From the NCBI GenBank assembly GCA_023386395.1, contig JAEWJV010000515.1:1-8031 (forward strand): DNA of 8,031 bases, given 5' to 3'. Below, piece by piece: positions 1 to 5,290 of the stretch. Source of the DNA: Bacteroidota bacterium (lineage in GTDB: Bacteria; Bacteroidota; Bacteroidia; Chitinophagales; Chitinophagaceae). Position 1 is the first letter of the stretch; the number at the start of each line of letters is the position of its first letter. A program made the position numbers and the translations under genes. The notes under the pieces are model-generated. The model did not search any database, was not told the DNA's origin, and was given only the letters and a program-made list of their open reading frames with translations.

Positions 1-203
1 GAACAATCGAAGCTCTTAACGCAAGAAAAGCAGCAGGCATCAAACTTGGCAGGCCGAAAGGAAAAGGCAAGAGTAAGCTTGACCAGTTTAGACCGGAAAT
101 AGAAGCCTTGCTTCTTAATGGCTCAACCCAAAAATTCATTGCCAAACGTTACGGTACAACAGAAGCGAATCTTTCAAATTGGATTAAAAAAACAAAGAAG
201 TAA
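1..203 (+). CDS. Serine recombinase (resolvase/invertase), C-terminal end, cut by window start
   Basis: An open frame runs from base 3 to a TAA at 201-203 and gives 66 residues ending in NWIKKTKK. The piece ALNARKAAGIKLGRPKG matches the link between the catalytic and DNA-binding domains of resolvase/invertase-type serine recombinases, where a GRPKG motif is typical. The rest (LDQFRPEIEALL to LSNWI) reads as the C-terminal helix-turn-helix of the HTH_7 type. The catalytic domain with the active serine lies outside the window, so intactness cannot be judged. On plasmid-like elements such enzymes resolve multimers or invert DNA segments, and either would fit. The family is clear from the motif; the exact role is inferred. 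Confidence 0.85.
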   Translation, partial: TIEALNARKAAGIKLGRPKGKGKSKLDQFRPEIEALLLNGSTQKFIAKRYGTTEANLSNWIKKTKK

Positions 204-353
204 TACTAATTCCTAAACTGATATCAGACTCATTGTACAAATACTGCTTACCACTGTCAGATTTGCCAAATAAAAAATTTGTAAGTTGTGACAACATTTG
301 AGTTATATGCCATCCTAATTGACACTTCTCAAAATTCATAAACCATTATTTTT

Positions 354-920
354 ATGACTACTAAAGACAAATTTGAAATCGTATTCGGCTTCGTCAATAT
401 TTTAATCCTGTGCGTTACTGGCTATTTCATTTACCGTTCTCTCTATTCTCCTGTTGATGCTGTTAAGATAGGGCGGAAGCTAAATGAAGAACAGCAAAAA
501 GACAATGCAAAGCGCAGTCTTTTCCTAACACTATTCTCATTAAGAGGCTCTCCTGTAAACTACGATTTTGTAAGAGCACTAAATCAGATTGACATTGTGT
601 TTGAAGACGTTCAACTGGTTCTTGATGCTTGGCACACTCATTATGATTCCCTTCAAACAAAGGGTCAAATAAACGAAAGTCAAATCTGGGACTTGCAACG
701 CACAAATCTTCTTTCTGCAATGGCTGTTTCTCTTGGTTACAATCGCATACGCCAAACTGATATGCTAAAGAATTATTATCCAGAAGGACATTTGAATCAG
801 GTAAAAGATGAATTTGATTTTCGCCAAGCTGCTTTAACTTACTACAAGTCTGGTGCTGCTCTGCACGAAAAGGCAATCGAAAAAATGGATAACTCCCAAT
901 CCATAAATGAAGAAGAATAA
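354..920 (+). CDS. Single-pass membrane protein, DUF6680-like, function unknown
   Basis: This 188-residue protein has one hydrophobic segment at about residues 8-29 (FGFVNILILCVTGYFIYRSL). A soluble, mostly helical domain follows, so it is probably anchored in the inner membrane with the bulk in the cytoplasm. The central pattern LFLTLFSLRG, then VRALNQIDIVF, then VQLVLDAWHTHYDSL resembles the DUF6680 family as I remember it, where a short N-terminal membrane helix precedes a conserved 'LMATR / ALN-ID / AW' layout. I did not confirm this by search. No catalytic motif is visible, and no function should be assigned. The start at 354 is the first ATG and lies directly before the membrane segment, with no Shine-Dalgarno, as is common in Bacteroidota. 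It stands alone, with 150 bases before it and 277 after it, and is probably element cargo. Confidence 0.75.
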   Translation: MTTKDKFEIVFGFVNILILCVTGYFIYRSLYSPVDAVKIGRKLNEEQQKDNAKRSLFLTLFSLRGSPVNYDFVRALNQIDIVFEDVQLVLDAWHTHYDSLQTKGQINESQIWDLQRTNLLSAMAVSLGYNRIRQTDMLKNYYPEGHLNQVKDEFDFRQAALTYYKSGAALHEKAIEKMDNSQSINEEE

Positions 921-1111
921 ATCAAATGGTCAACCATCATAGTTTTTTACCGCGGCTGAATTCAAAATGGCAGCATACAACAAGAGCATGCTAGAAAACG
1001 TTGCTGACGAAGGCAACTTAAACAGTTGCAATTCTAATCAGCTACATATCAGTTTTAGATTAAAAAAGAAAAATGGAATTAATTAAAAAGATCAGAAAAC
1101 AAATCAATAGA

Positions 1112-1141
1112 TTTGAAATCACTGGCTAAGACTTAAGTTTA
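1112..1141 (+). promoter_or_regulatory. Possible Bacteroidota-type promoter for the FlgO-like gene
   Basis: TTTG at 1112-1115 is followed after 18 bases by TAAGTTTA at 1134-1141, a 7 of 8 match to the Bacteroidota -7 element TAnnTTTG. It would give a 5' leader of roughly 50 bases before the start at 1198. The rest of the 921-1197 gap holds no convincing gene. This is a pattern match only. Confidence 0.3.
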
Positions 1142-1162
1142 AGCCCTCTTCAAACTTAAACT
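1136..1162. promoter_or_regulatory. Inverted repeat upstream of the FlgO-like gene
   Basis: AGTTTAAG (1136-1143) and CTTAAACT (1155-1162) form a perfect 8-base inverted repeat with an 11-base spacer. It overlaps the -7 end of the candidate promoter and lies 35 bases before the start codon. It could be an operator or an RNA hairpin in the leader. It lacks a T tract, so it is a poor terminator. Confidence 0.35.
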
Positions 1163-1197
1163 CGATTTTACGTTGGTCAGGATACTAAAACAAGCTT

Positions 1198-2085
1198 ATG
1201 AATAAATTCTCCTTTTTTTATTTAGTAATTGCTATTGCTTGTGTGACGACAGTAAACGCACAAGATTTTGACAATACTATTTCATCTGCCGCTGATTCGC
1301 TTGCACAAAAAATTGTGGGATCGCAACGAAAAACCGTTGCAATAACAGATTTTATAAATCTTGATGGAAGCATTACTCAACTCGGAACTTTTTTAAGTGG
1401 GGAGGTTTCTTCAGAACTATCTAATTTGACAAACAATCAATCTAAATTCCGAGTTCTTGAACGTTCCCAACTTGATCAAATATTAAAGGAAAAAAATTTA
1501 ATCCAATCTAACGATGGTTCAAAAATGGCGAAAGAATTGGGAAAATTAGATGCAGCGGATATTTTAATTTTTGCTACTATAACAGATTTTAATGGCTATT
1601 ACAGAATTAGCATGAAGCTATTAGATACTAAGACAGGAGATGCCTTAAGCGCTTATAGAATTAGTTTTGTAAAAAGTCCATCCTTGGAAAATTTAAATGC
1701 CAAAGTTATTCGACAAGCAACTCAAACACAAGCACAACAAGCCACAACGTCACCAATAGCAAACCCTCAAACGAATGTAACTCCGACAAAAAATGAAGAG
1801 CCCAAAAAAGGTGATTACTGCTTTAAAAATCAATCTGCCTTTGCTTATCCTGGGCCTAACGTAAAAATAGATATTTATAACAATAATGTTGGTAGCAACA
1901 CTCCAATAAAAACAATAAATGTTACGGCTGACCAAACTTCCTGTGCATACGATTTGACCACAGGTGTTTATAGACTGGAATTAACTTGGTATTGGTCTGA
2001 AGGCGCACCAGCCTTAAGAAAAGAAAATAAAGAAATTCGAGTTTCAGCAGGAAGAAGCGACACTATTACATTAATATTCCGATAA
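1198..2085 (+). CDS. Exported FlgO-like (CsgG-related fold) protein
   Basis: This 295-residue protein begins with a Sec signal peptide (MNKFSFFYLVIAIACVTTVNA) with likely cleavage before Gln22. Cys15 gives only a weak lipobox (AIAC), so a lipoprotein is less likely. Residues about 33-157 match the FlgO pattern: a long helix, then TVAITDFINLDG, LGTFLSGEVSSELS, FRVLERSQLDQILKE, KLDAADILIFATITDF and KLLDTKTGDALSAYR. This alternating fold is shared with CsgG-like and related periplasmic or outer-membrane proteins. A Gln/Thr/Asn/Pro-rich linker at about 172-204 leads to a beta-rich C-terminal domain with two cysteines (Cys208 and Cys249) that could form a disulfide. FlgO itself is linked to flagella in Vibrio, but no flagellar genes are present here, so that role should not be transferred. 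The gene is alone on its strand segment and is best read as element cargo acting in the periplasm or at the cell surface. Confidence 0.8.
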   Translation: MNKFSFFYLVIAIACVTTVNAQDFDNTISSAADSLAQKIVGSQRKTVAITDFINLDGSITQLGTFLSGEVSSELSNLTNNQSKFRVLERSQLDQILKEKNLIQSNDGSKMAKELGKLDAADILIFATITDFNGYYRISMKLLDTKTGDALSAYRISFVKSPSLENLNAKVIRQATQTQAQQATTSPIANPQTNVTPTKNEEPKKGDYCFKNQSAFAYPGPNVKIDIYNNNVGSNTPIKTINVTADQTSCAYDLTTGVYRLELTWYWSEGAPALRKENKEIRVSAGRSDTITLIFR

Positions 2086-2216
2086 AACAAAAGAAGTACT
2101 GCCGCAGATAAAATATATCAAGCAATATAAGCAACACCGAATAATGAGGAACTTTACACCGCCTTCCGGAAACTCAAAGCTTACCTTTATCACTTATTGA
2201 CATAAAATATAGAAAA

Positions 2217-2235
2217 GCTATTCTTTGAGGATAGC
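2217..2235 (+). promoter_or_regulatory. Hairpin enclosing the rep ribosome-binding site
   Basis: GCTATTCT (2217-2224) pairs with AGGATAGC (2228-2235) over 8 base pairs, one of them T-G, with loop TTG. The 3' arm ends at the base before the rep ATG and contains most of the Shine-Dalgarno GAGGA (2227-2231). As RNA it would hide the ribosome-binding site. As DNA it could be an operator for Rep self-repression. A TTG at 2197-2199 followed 19 bases later by TATTCTTTG is a weak promoter-like pair overlapping it. Confidence 0.5.
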
Positions 2236-3174
2236 ATGACAGATTCAGATCAAAAATATATTCCTACAAAGGTTGAATCACGGGCAAGAAATTCTGCCAT
2301 AGAAATGCTTTCTAGGCCTGCAACAATTAATGAAGCAATATTCCAGCACTCTGTACTTTGCCAGACCTTTTTGCCCTATAGGAATCCAGGACTTGATGAA
2401 AGAATATGGAAACACAAACAGGGGAATGTATCACTTGCGATTCAGGCAAATGAAGTAATTAATCCCAACACAGGAGAATTTGAATTTATTGGTCTGCCTT
2501 ACGGCACAAAGGCAAGATTGATACTCGCACATATAAACAGCCAGGCAGTTAAAAACCAAAGCCAATTAATAGATGTTGAAGCAAGCATGACTGCATTCAT
2601 CAAAAAAATGGGTTTAAATACTGATGGCCGCACGATTAAAGAAGTTAAAGAACAGCTCAGAAGAATTTCTTCCTCTATAGTTAGCATGGGTTATGCAGAA
2701 CAAAGCAGAAGCATGCAAGTTGATTTAAAGATAGTTAAGGCCTTTGACCTTTGGTTTCCAAAAGATAATCGCCAGCGTGTTTTATGGTCTTCCCAGGTTC
2801 AGTTGACAGATGATTATTTCAACAGTCTTATGAACCATGCTATACCCCTTGATGAAAGGGCATTGTCCGCTCTTTCCCATAATTCGATGGCAATGGACAT
2901 TTATGCATGGTTAGTGCAAAGACTACATAGAATTGAAAAATTCAGGCCTCAATTCGTTACCTGGCAAAACTTAAAAGAGCAGTTTGGCAATGGCTATAAC
3001 GAAATGTGGAAATTCAAGCAGACTTTCAGAAAGACCCTTGAGCTTGCCAGAATGCAATATCCTCTGGCTTCCCTTACAGAAGATAAGAATAAAGGGTTCT
3101 ATCTGCATAATTCTCCACCTCCTATACCTGCCAAACTATTTCAAGTCATTCCATTTGATATTAAAAGGGATTGA
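2236..3174 (+). CDS. Plasmid replication initiator, RepA_C type
   Basis: This 312-residue protein resembles the 'plasmid encoded RepA' family (RepA_C, PF04796). The diagnostic segment is GLPYGTKARLILAHINSQAV (residues 86-105), followed by MTAFIKKMGL and a stretch of helices (EQLRRISSSIVSMGYAEQ) typical of the family. A second conserved part, LSHNSMAMDIYAWLVQRL at 213-230, fits the second half of the DNA-binding region. Such initiators bind repeats at the origin and recruit the host replication machinery. The array directly downstream (3217-3490) is the natural target. The start at 2236 is supported by a GAGGA Shine-Dalgarno at 2227-2231, unusual for this phylum, which lies inside a hairpin. 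The length looks complete and no frame break is seen. It implies that the element can, or once could, replicate on its own. The family call is from memory of its motifs. Confidence 0.88.
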   Translation: MTDSDQKYIPTKVESRARNSAIEMLSRPATINEAIFQHSVLCQTFLPYRNPGLDERIWKHKQGNVSLAIQANEVINPNTGEFEFIGLPYGTKARLILAHINSQAVKNQSQLIDVEASMTAFIKKMGLNTDGRTIKEVKEQLRRISSSIVSMGYAEQSRSMQVDLKIVKAFDLWFPKDNRQRVLWSSQVQLTDDYFNSLMNHAIPLDERALSALSHNSMAMDIYAWLVQRLHRIEKFRPQFVTWQNLKEQFGNGYNEMWKFKQTFRKTLELARMQYPLASLTEDKNKGFYLHNSPPPIPAKLFQVIPFDIKRD

Positions 3175-3216
3175 TCTGCCATCTCTATCGTTTCTAAAAT
3201 CTCCTTTATTTGAATT

Positions 3217-3490
3217 CACATGAAGTTTAGTAGGCTTAATGAAATGCAACACGTGCACTTTGGTAGGTTTAGCTAATCTTGGAGAATGTTCACGTGAAGT
3301 TTAGTAGGTTTTTTAATATTTTTCTAACGGTAGTCCTTAAATGCACGTGAAGTTTGGTAGGTTTCATCAAATACAATACGTGTATTTTGGTAGTTTGCTG
3401 TTTTCGCTAACCACTCAGCGTGTACTCTGGTAGGTTTTAAGTCCATTTTCACGTGAAGTTTAGTAGGAAATCCACGTGAAGTTTGGGTGA
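3217..3490 (+). repeat. Iteron array, eight copies
   Basis: Eight direct repeats share the 18-base consensus CACGTGAAGTTTRGTAGG, often followed by TTT. Copies start at 3217, 3250, 3291, 3344, 3377, 3417, 3450 and 3473. The copies at 3291, 3344 and 3450 match fully. Those at 3217, 3250, 3377, 3417 and 3473 carry changes in one half; the last ends in GGGTGA. Start-to-start distances are 33, 41, 53, 33, 40, 33 and 23 bases, near 3, 4, 5, 3, 4, 3 and 2 helical turns. This would place Rep molecules on one face of the DNA. A lone partial copy with the TTTGGTAGG core lies at 3664-3681. A very degenerate one may sit near 3329. Confidence 0.9.
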
Positions 3491-3493
3491 CAA

Positions 3494-3523
3494 ACCTATA
3501 TATACCTATATAATACCTATATA
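3494..3523 (+). repeat. Three ACCTATATA repeats, likely DNA-unwinding element
   Basis: ACCTATATA occurs at 3494-3502, 3504-3512 and 3515-3523, that is, every 10-11 bases, just beyond the last iteron. Short AT-rich repeats phased at one turn next to iterons are typical of the duplex-opening region of iteron origins. The role is inferred from position and composition. Confidence 0.6.
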
Positions 3524-3525
3524 GA

Positions 3526-3544
3526 AAAAAATCTCCGATTTTTT
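3526..3544. other. A/T-rich hairpin after the unwinding repeats
   Basis: AAAAAATC (3526-3533) and GATTTTTT (3537-3544) form a perfect 8-base-pair stem with loop TCC. It has A and T runs on its two sides, so it could act as a weak terminator in both directions or be part of the origin. The stem has few G-C pairs, which makes it a poor classic terminator. Confidence 0.35.
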
Positions 3545-3588
3545 GAGTTATATAATGGTTTAAAAATGGAATAAAAATTCTTAAAGAA

Positions 3589-3759
3589 ATGAATTTTTAT
3601 GCGTCTTATAATTTTCTTTTCCTTGCTGATGAAAAGAAAAAGATTGGTTGTTTTGCGAGTGATTTCGAGCAGTTTGGTAGGTTTTCTAAAACGGATAAGA
3701 GTCCTCTGATTTCATGGGCTTTCAAAGCAACGTTACATGCCAGGTATAAAAACCTTTAA
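3589..3759 (+). CDS. Small ORF of 56 codons, doubtful gene
   Basis: An ATG at 3589 opens a frame to TAA at 3757-3759. It encodes a 56-residue basic, aromatic-rich protein beginning MNFYASYNFLFLADEKKK and ending ATLHARYKNL. It fits exactly between the origin and the convergent integrase, three bases from the integrase stop. I do not recognise it. No Shine-Dalgarno or clear promoter precedes it, and it contains a purine/pyrimidine inverted repeat and a partial iteron. It may therefore be chance reading through origin DNA. Its composition is plausible for a protein, but evidence is thin. Confidence 0.3.
   Translation: MNFYASYNFLFLADEKKKIGCFASDFEQFGRFSKTDKSPLISWAFKATLHARYKNL
3612..3640. repeat. 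Polypyrimidine/polypurine inverted repeat
   Basis: TTTTCTTTTC (3612-3621) and GAAAAGAAAA (3631-3640) form a perfect 10-base inverted repeat with a 9-base spacer. One strand is pyrimidine-rich on one arm and purine-rich on the other. It lies on the far side of the AT-rich region from the iterons. It could be a structural part of the origin or a transcript hairpin. No T tract follows it directly. Confidence 0.4.
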
Positions 3760-3762
3760 GTC

Positions 3763-4986
3763 TTATGCATTTAAAACCGCATCTAATGCCTCGTCAGCAT
3801 CCTTAAAGATAAAATTGGCCTGATACCCTATCGTAGTAGTAATATTGGAATGCCTGTAAAGCTTTTGCAGCATCTGGATAGGTATTCTGTCGCCGGATAT
3901 ATTCCCGAAAGTATGCCGGGCAATATGCATGGTAAGTTTCTTTTCTATTCCGGCCGCGGGTGCAACATGATTTCTTAAGAATTTATCTACCCTGCTTGTG
4001 GTAAAGGCAATAGTCCGGTCAACAATGAATTTATTATTAGTATCAGCAACCACTTTCAGATCAGGGAAAACGAAATCGTCAGCACTTCTTTTTTTATTTT
4101 CATAAGCAGCAATAATTTTTATAGCCTTGGCAGGGATTTTTAGCGAGCCTCCCTTATCATTCTTACCCATTGAATAATAAAGCCTTTCATTCTGAATGTC
4201 GCTCCATTTAATCCTTAATACATCCCCTGCCCTCATTCCAGCGAAATAATAAGAAAATAGCCAAAGGTTCCGCGCGTGGTTTTCAAAAGAACCCGCAGGA
4301 AGTTCAGCTTCTTCAATTCGTTTCACTTCTTCCGGTGTTAGCCCGATCTTTATAGAATCGGGAAATTTAATCTTTATGCCATCTTTGCCAAATGGCGAAA
4401 GCTTCTTATCAATCACCTTATTCTTTGCAGCATAGGCAAAAACAGAACGTATCACTACAAGATGGTTTATTATTGTCCTTTGGCTTTTGTCACCTAACCC
4501 TTTCAGGTAACCCTTAAAGCGTTCCAGTAAACCCGCGCTAATATCAGCAAAGGTGATATCATTGCCCTTTAGATATTCCCTGAAATGCTTAACCCTTGGC
4601 TTATCCGCAGTATATTGATTGTATTTTCCGCCTTCTTTTAGGTCGCTTAAGTATGCTTCTGCCTGGGCGAAGAAAGTTGTGCCGACCGCTGGCCGGATAT
4701 TTTCTTTTACCGCCCTGCTCGAAACAATTTCACGGGTAGCTTCCAACTCTAATGATTTTTCGTTAGCCTCGGCAAGCTTTTTAAGCAGATAATTGTTTAT
4801 TCTTGCAGAATTGGGATGGGATTTCTTTACTTTTTGTTTTTTTGCATCCCAATCAGATTCTTTGATATCTTGGCCTGTATGTAAAATAGATGATTTACGG
4901 TTCTTAGTTATCTGAAGTATCAGGGGGCGGGTTCCGTCCTTGTTAGGACGCTTCCGCAGGACGATCTTGATTGATGCAGTTGACAT
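3763..4986 (-). CDS. Tyrosine integrase of the element
   Basis: This 407-residue site-specific recombinase has the three-domain layout common in Bacteroidota elements. An N-terminal arm-binding domain covers about 1-95, a SAM-like core-binding domain about 105-205, and a catalytic domain about 215-395. The catalytic set is visible: Arg252 in GMRAGD, a lysine in GKNDKGG (Lys275 or Lys278), His354 and Arg357 in HIARH, His379 in LYRHS, and the nucleophile Tyr388 in TIGYQ. All are present at normal spacing, so the enzyme is probably active. Its start codon is about 160 bases from the tRNA-Phe fragment, the usual position for an integrase next to its attachment site. It would insert and excise the element at tRNA-Phe. 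The gap between gene and junction carries short direct repeats that may be its arm sites. The length matches IntDOT-like enzymes (about 410). Confidence 0.95.
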   Translation of the reverse strand: MSTASIKIVLRKRPNKDGTRPLILQITKNRKSSILHTGQDIKESDWDAKKQKVKKSHPNSARINNYLLKKLAEANEKSLELEATREIVSSRAVKENIRPAVGTTFFAQAEAYLSDLKEGGKYNQYTADKPRVKHFREYLKGNDITFADISAGLLERFKGYLKGLGDKSQRTIINHLVVIRSVFAYAAKNKVIDKKLSPFGKDGIKIKFPDSIKIGLTPEEVKRIEEAELPAGSFENHARNLWLFSYYFAGMRAGDVLRIKWSDIQNERLYYSMGKNDKGGSLKIPAKAIKIIAAYENKKRSADDFVFPDLKVVADTNNKFIVDRTIAFTTSRVDKFLRNHVAPAAGIEKKLTMHIARHTFGNISGDRIPIQMLQKLYRHSNITTTIGYQANFIFKDADEALDAVLNA

Positions 4987-5021
4987 TTCGCGAATGATTT
5001 AGAATACAATTTACGAAATTT

Positions 5022-5042
5022 TGGTCGAACAATGGTCGAACA
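5022..5042. repeat. Tandem TGGTCGAACA pair, possible integrase site
   Basis: TGGTCGAACA occurs at 5022-5031 and 5033-5042, eleven bases apart, in the integrase upstream region. A perfect 10-base repeat at one helical turn suggests a protein-binding site: an arm site for the integrase or an operator for its own promoter. Function is inferred. Confidence 0.5.
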
Positions 5043-5102
5043 TTTCCTGTTTTTTTCAGAATTATTATGAATCTATTTTTCTATAAGTACTTGATTTATA
5101 AT

Positions 5103-5135
5103 TCATATTAAACCAGATAAAATCATATTAGACCA
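5103..5135. repeat. TCATATTARACCA pair beside the attachment core
   Basis: TCATATTAAACCA (5103-5115) and TCATATTAGACCA (5123-5135) agree at 12 of 13 bases and start exactly 20 bases apart. A weaker CATATTT follows at 5134. They lie just before the tRNA-derived core, where arm or accessory-factor sites are expected. The role is inferred. Confidence 0.45.
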
Positions 5136-5143
5136 TATTTTCC

Positions 5144-5189
5144 AGGACTGAAAATCCTTGTGTCGGCGGTTCGATCCCGCCCCACACCA
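5144..5189 (+). other. Attachment site: 3' fragment of tRNA-Phe (GAA)
   Basis: This is the 3' part of a tRNA. It holds the anticodon loop CTGAAAA (5148-5154) with anticodon GAA, a five-base variable loop, the T stem-loop GGCGG-TTCGATC-CCGCC (5165-5181), the acceptor strand CCACACC (5182-5188) and discriminator A5189. CCA is not encoded. The 5' half (acceptor, D arm) is absent: the expected GGTGTGG about 73 bases upstream is missing. The anticodon stem pairs from A5144 inward but fails at C5143 against T5159, which marks the left end of the shared core. It is a recombination product and not a functional tRNA gene. The intact copy should lie at the other end of the element. Confidence 0.9.
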
Positions 5190-5190
5190 C

Positions 5191-5223
5191 AAAAAAAGTT
5201 TCATTCAAATGAAGCTTTTTTTT
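5191..5223 (+). terminator. Terminator of the tRNA-Phe gene
   Basis: AAAAAAAGTTTCAT pairs with ATGAAGCTTTTTTT over about 14 base pairs (one T-G) with loop TCAA. It ends in a run of eight T (5216-5223). It begins two bases after the tRNA discriminator, so it is the tRNA's own chromosomal terminator, now separated from the promoter by the element. With A and T runs on both sides it could work in both directions, and it insulates the his promoter. Confidence 0.85.
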
Positions 5224-5250
5224 GTTTTATTGCAGTTGCTCAAAAAAAAC

Positions 5251-5280
5251 TTGTTCAATTAAACGGAGTTATTATTTTTG
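5251..5280 (+). promoter_or_regulatory. hisG: Promoter of the his operon
   Basis: TTG at 5251-5253 and TATTTTTG at 5273-5280 match the Bacteroidota promoter (TTG about 19 bases before TAnnTTTG). The spacer is 19 bases and the -7 element is a full match. Transcription should start near 5285-5288, only a few bases before the leader peptide ATG at 5291. Confidence 0.65.
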
Positions 5281-5290
5281 CGCCTCAATT

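Larger units (their letters stand above)
3175..3588. other. Probable replication origin of the element
   Basis: This 414-base gap after rep has the layout of an iteron plasmid origin. It runs from an array of Rep-type repeats (3217-3490), to AT-rich short repeats (3494-3523), to an A/T hairpin (3526-3544), to more AT-rich sequence. No clear DnaA box (TTATCCACA-like) was found by eye. No protein is supported in it. The role is inferred from position next to rep and from the repeats. Confidence 0.7.
1..5189. mobile_element. Right-hand part of an integrated plasmid-like element
   Basis: This stretch carries a serine recombinase end, a plasmid-type Rep with an iteron origin, and a tyrosine integrase reading away from a tRNA-Phe 3' fragment at 5144-5189. 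Together these indicate a plasmid or integrative element inserted by site-specific recombination into the 3' end of a tRNA-Phe gene. The right boundary is well defined by the tRNA fragment. The left boundary lies outside the window, where the rebuilt tRNA-Phe gene is expected. No relaxase, coupling protein or conjugation gene is visible here, so mobility by conjugation cannot be judged. The two cargo genes at 354-920 and 1198-2085 do not look like core replication or transfer functions. That everything from base 1 belongs to the same element is an inference from gene content. Confidence 0.75.

Noticed and set aside
285..295. GTTGT-G-ACAAC palindrome before the first cargo gene as an operator
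   Set aside because: Five-base arms are too short to stand out from chance, and no promoter could be placed around it.
463..876. Long open frame antisense to the membrane protein gene
   Set aside because: It is low-complexity and Leu/Gln/Cys-rich with no recognisable motif, while the sense frame has a clear membrane segment and family-like pattern.
967..1086. 39-codon ORF in the gap before the FlgO-like gene
   Set aside because: It has no ribosome-binding site, promoter or recognisable sequence. A chance frame of this length is expected in AT-rich spacer DNA.
2984..3223. Open frame overlapping the 3' end of rep in another frame
   Set aside because: It lies mostly inside rep, has no motif and runs into the first iteron.
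3217..3490. CRISPR array
   Set aside because: The repeats are degenerate, 18 bases long, with spacers of about 5-35 bases and no cas genes. Position after rep fits iterons.
3739..3765. Terminator for the integrase gene on the minus strand
   Set aside because: The AGGT/ACCT pairing is only about four bases and the T run falls in the loop.
5117..5189. Complete tRNA-Phe gene
   Set aside because: The acceptor 5' strand and D arm are absent upstream, and the anticodon stem fails at C5143. Only the 3' part is present.
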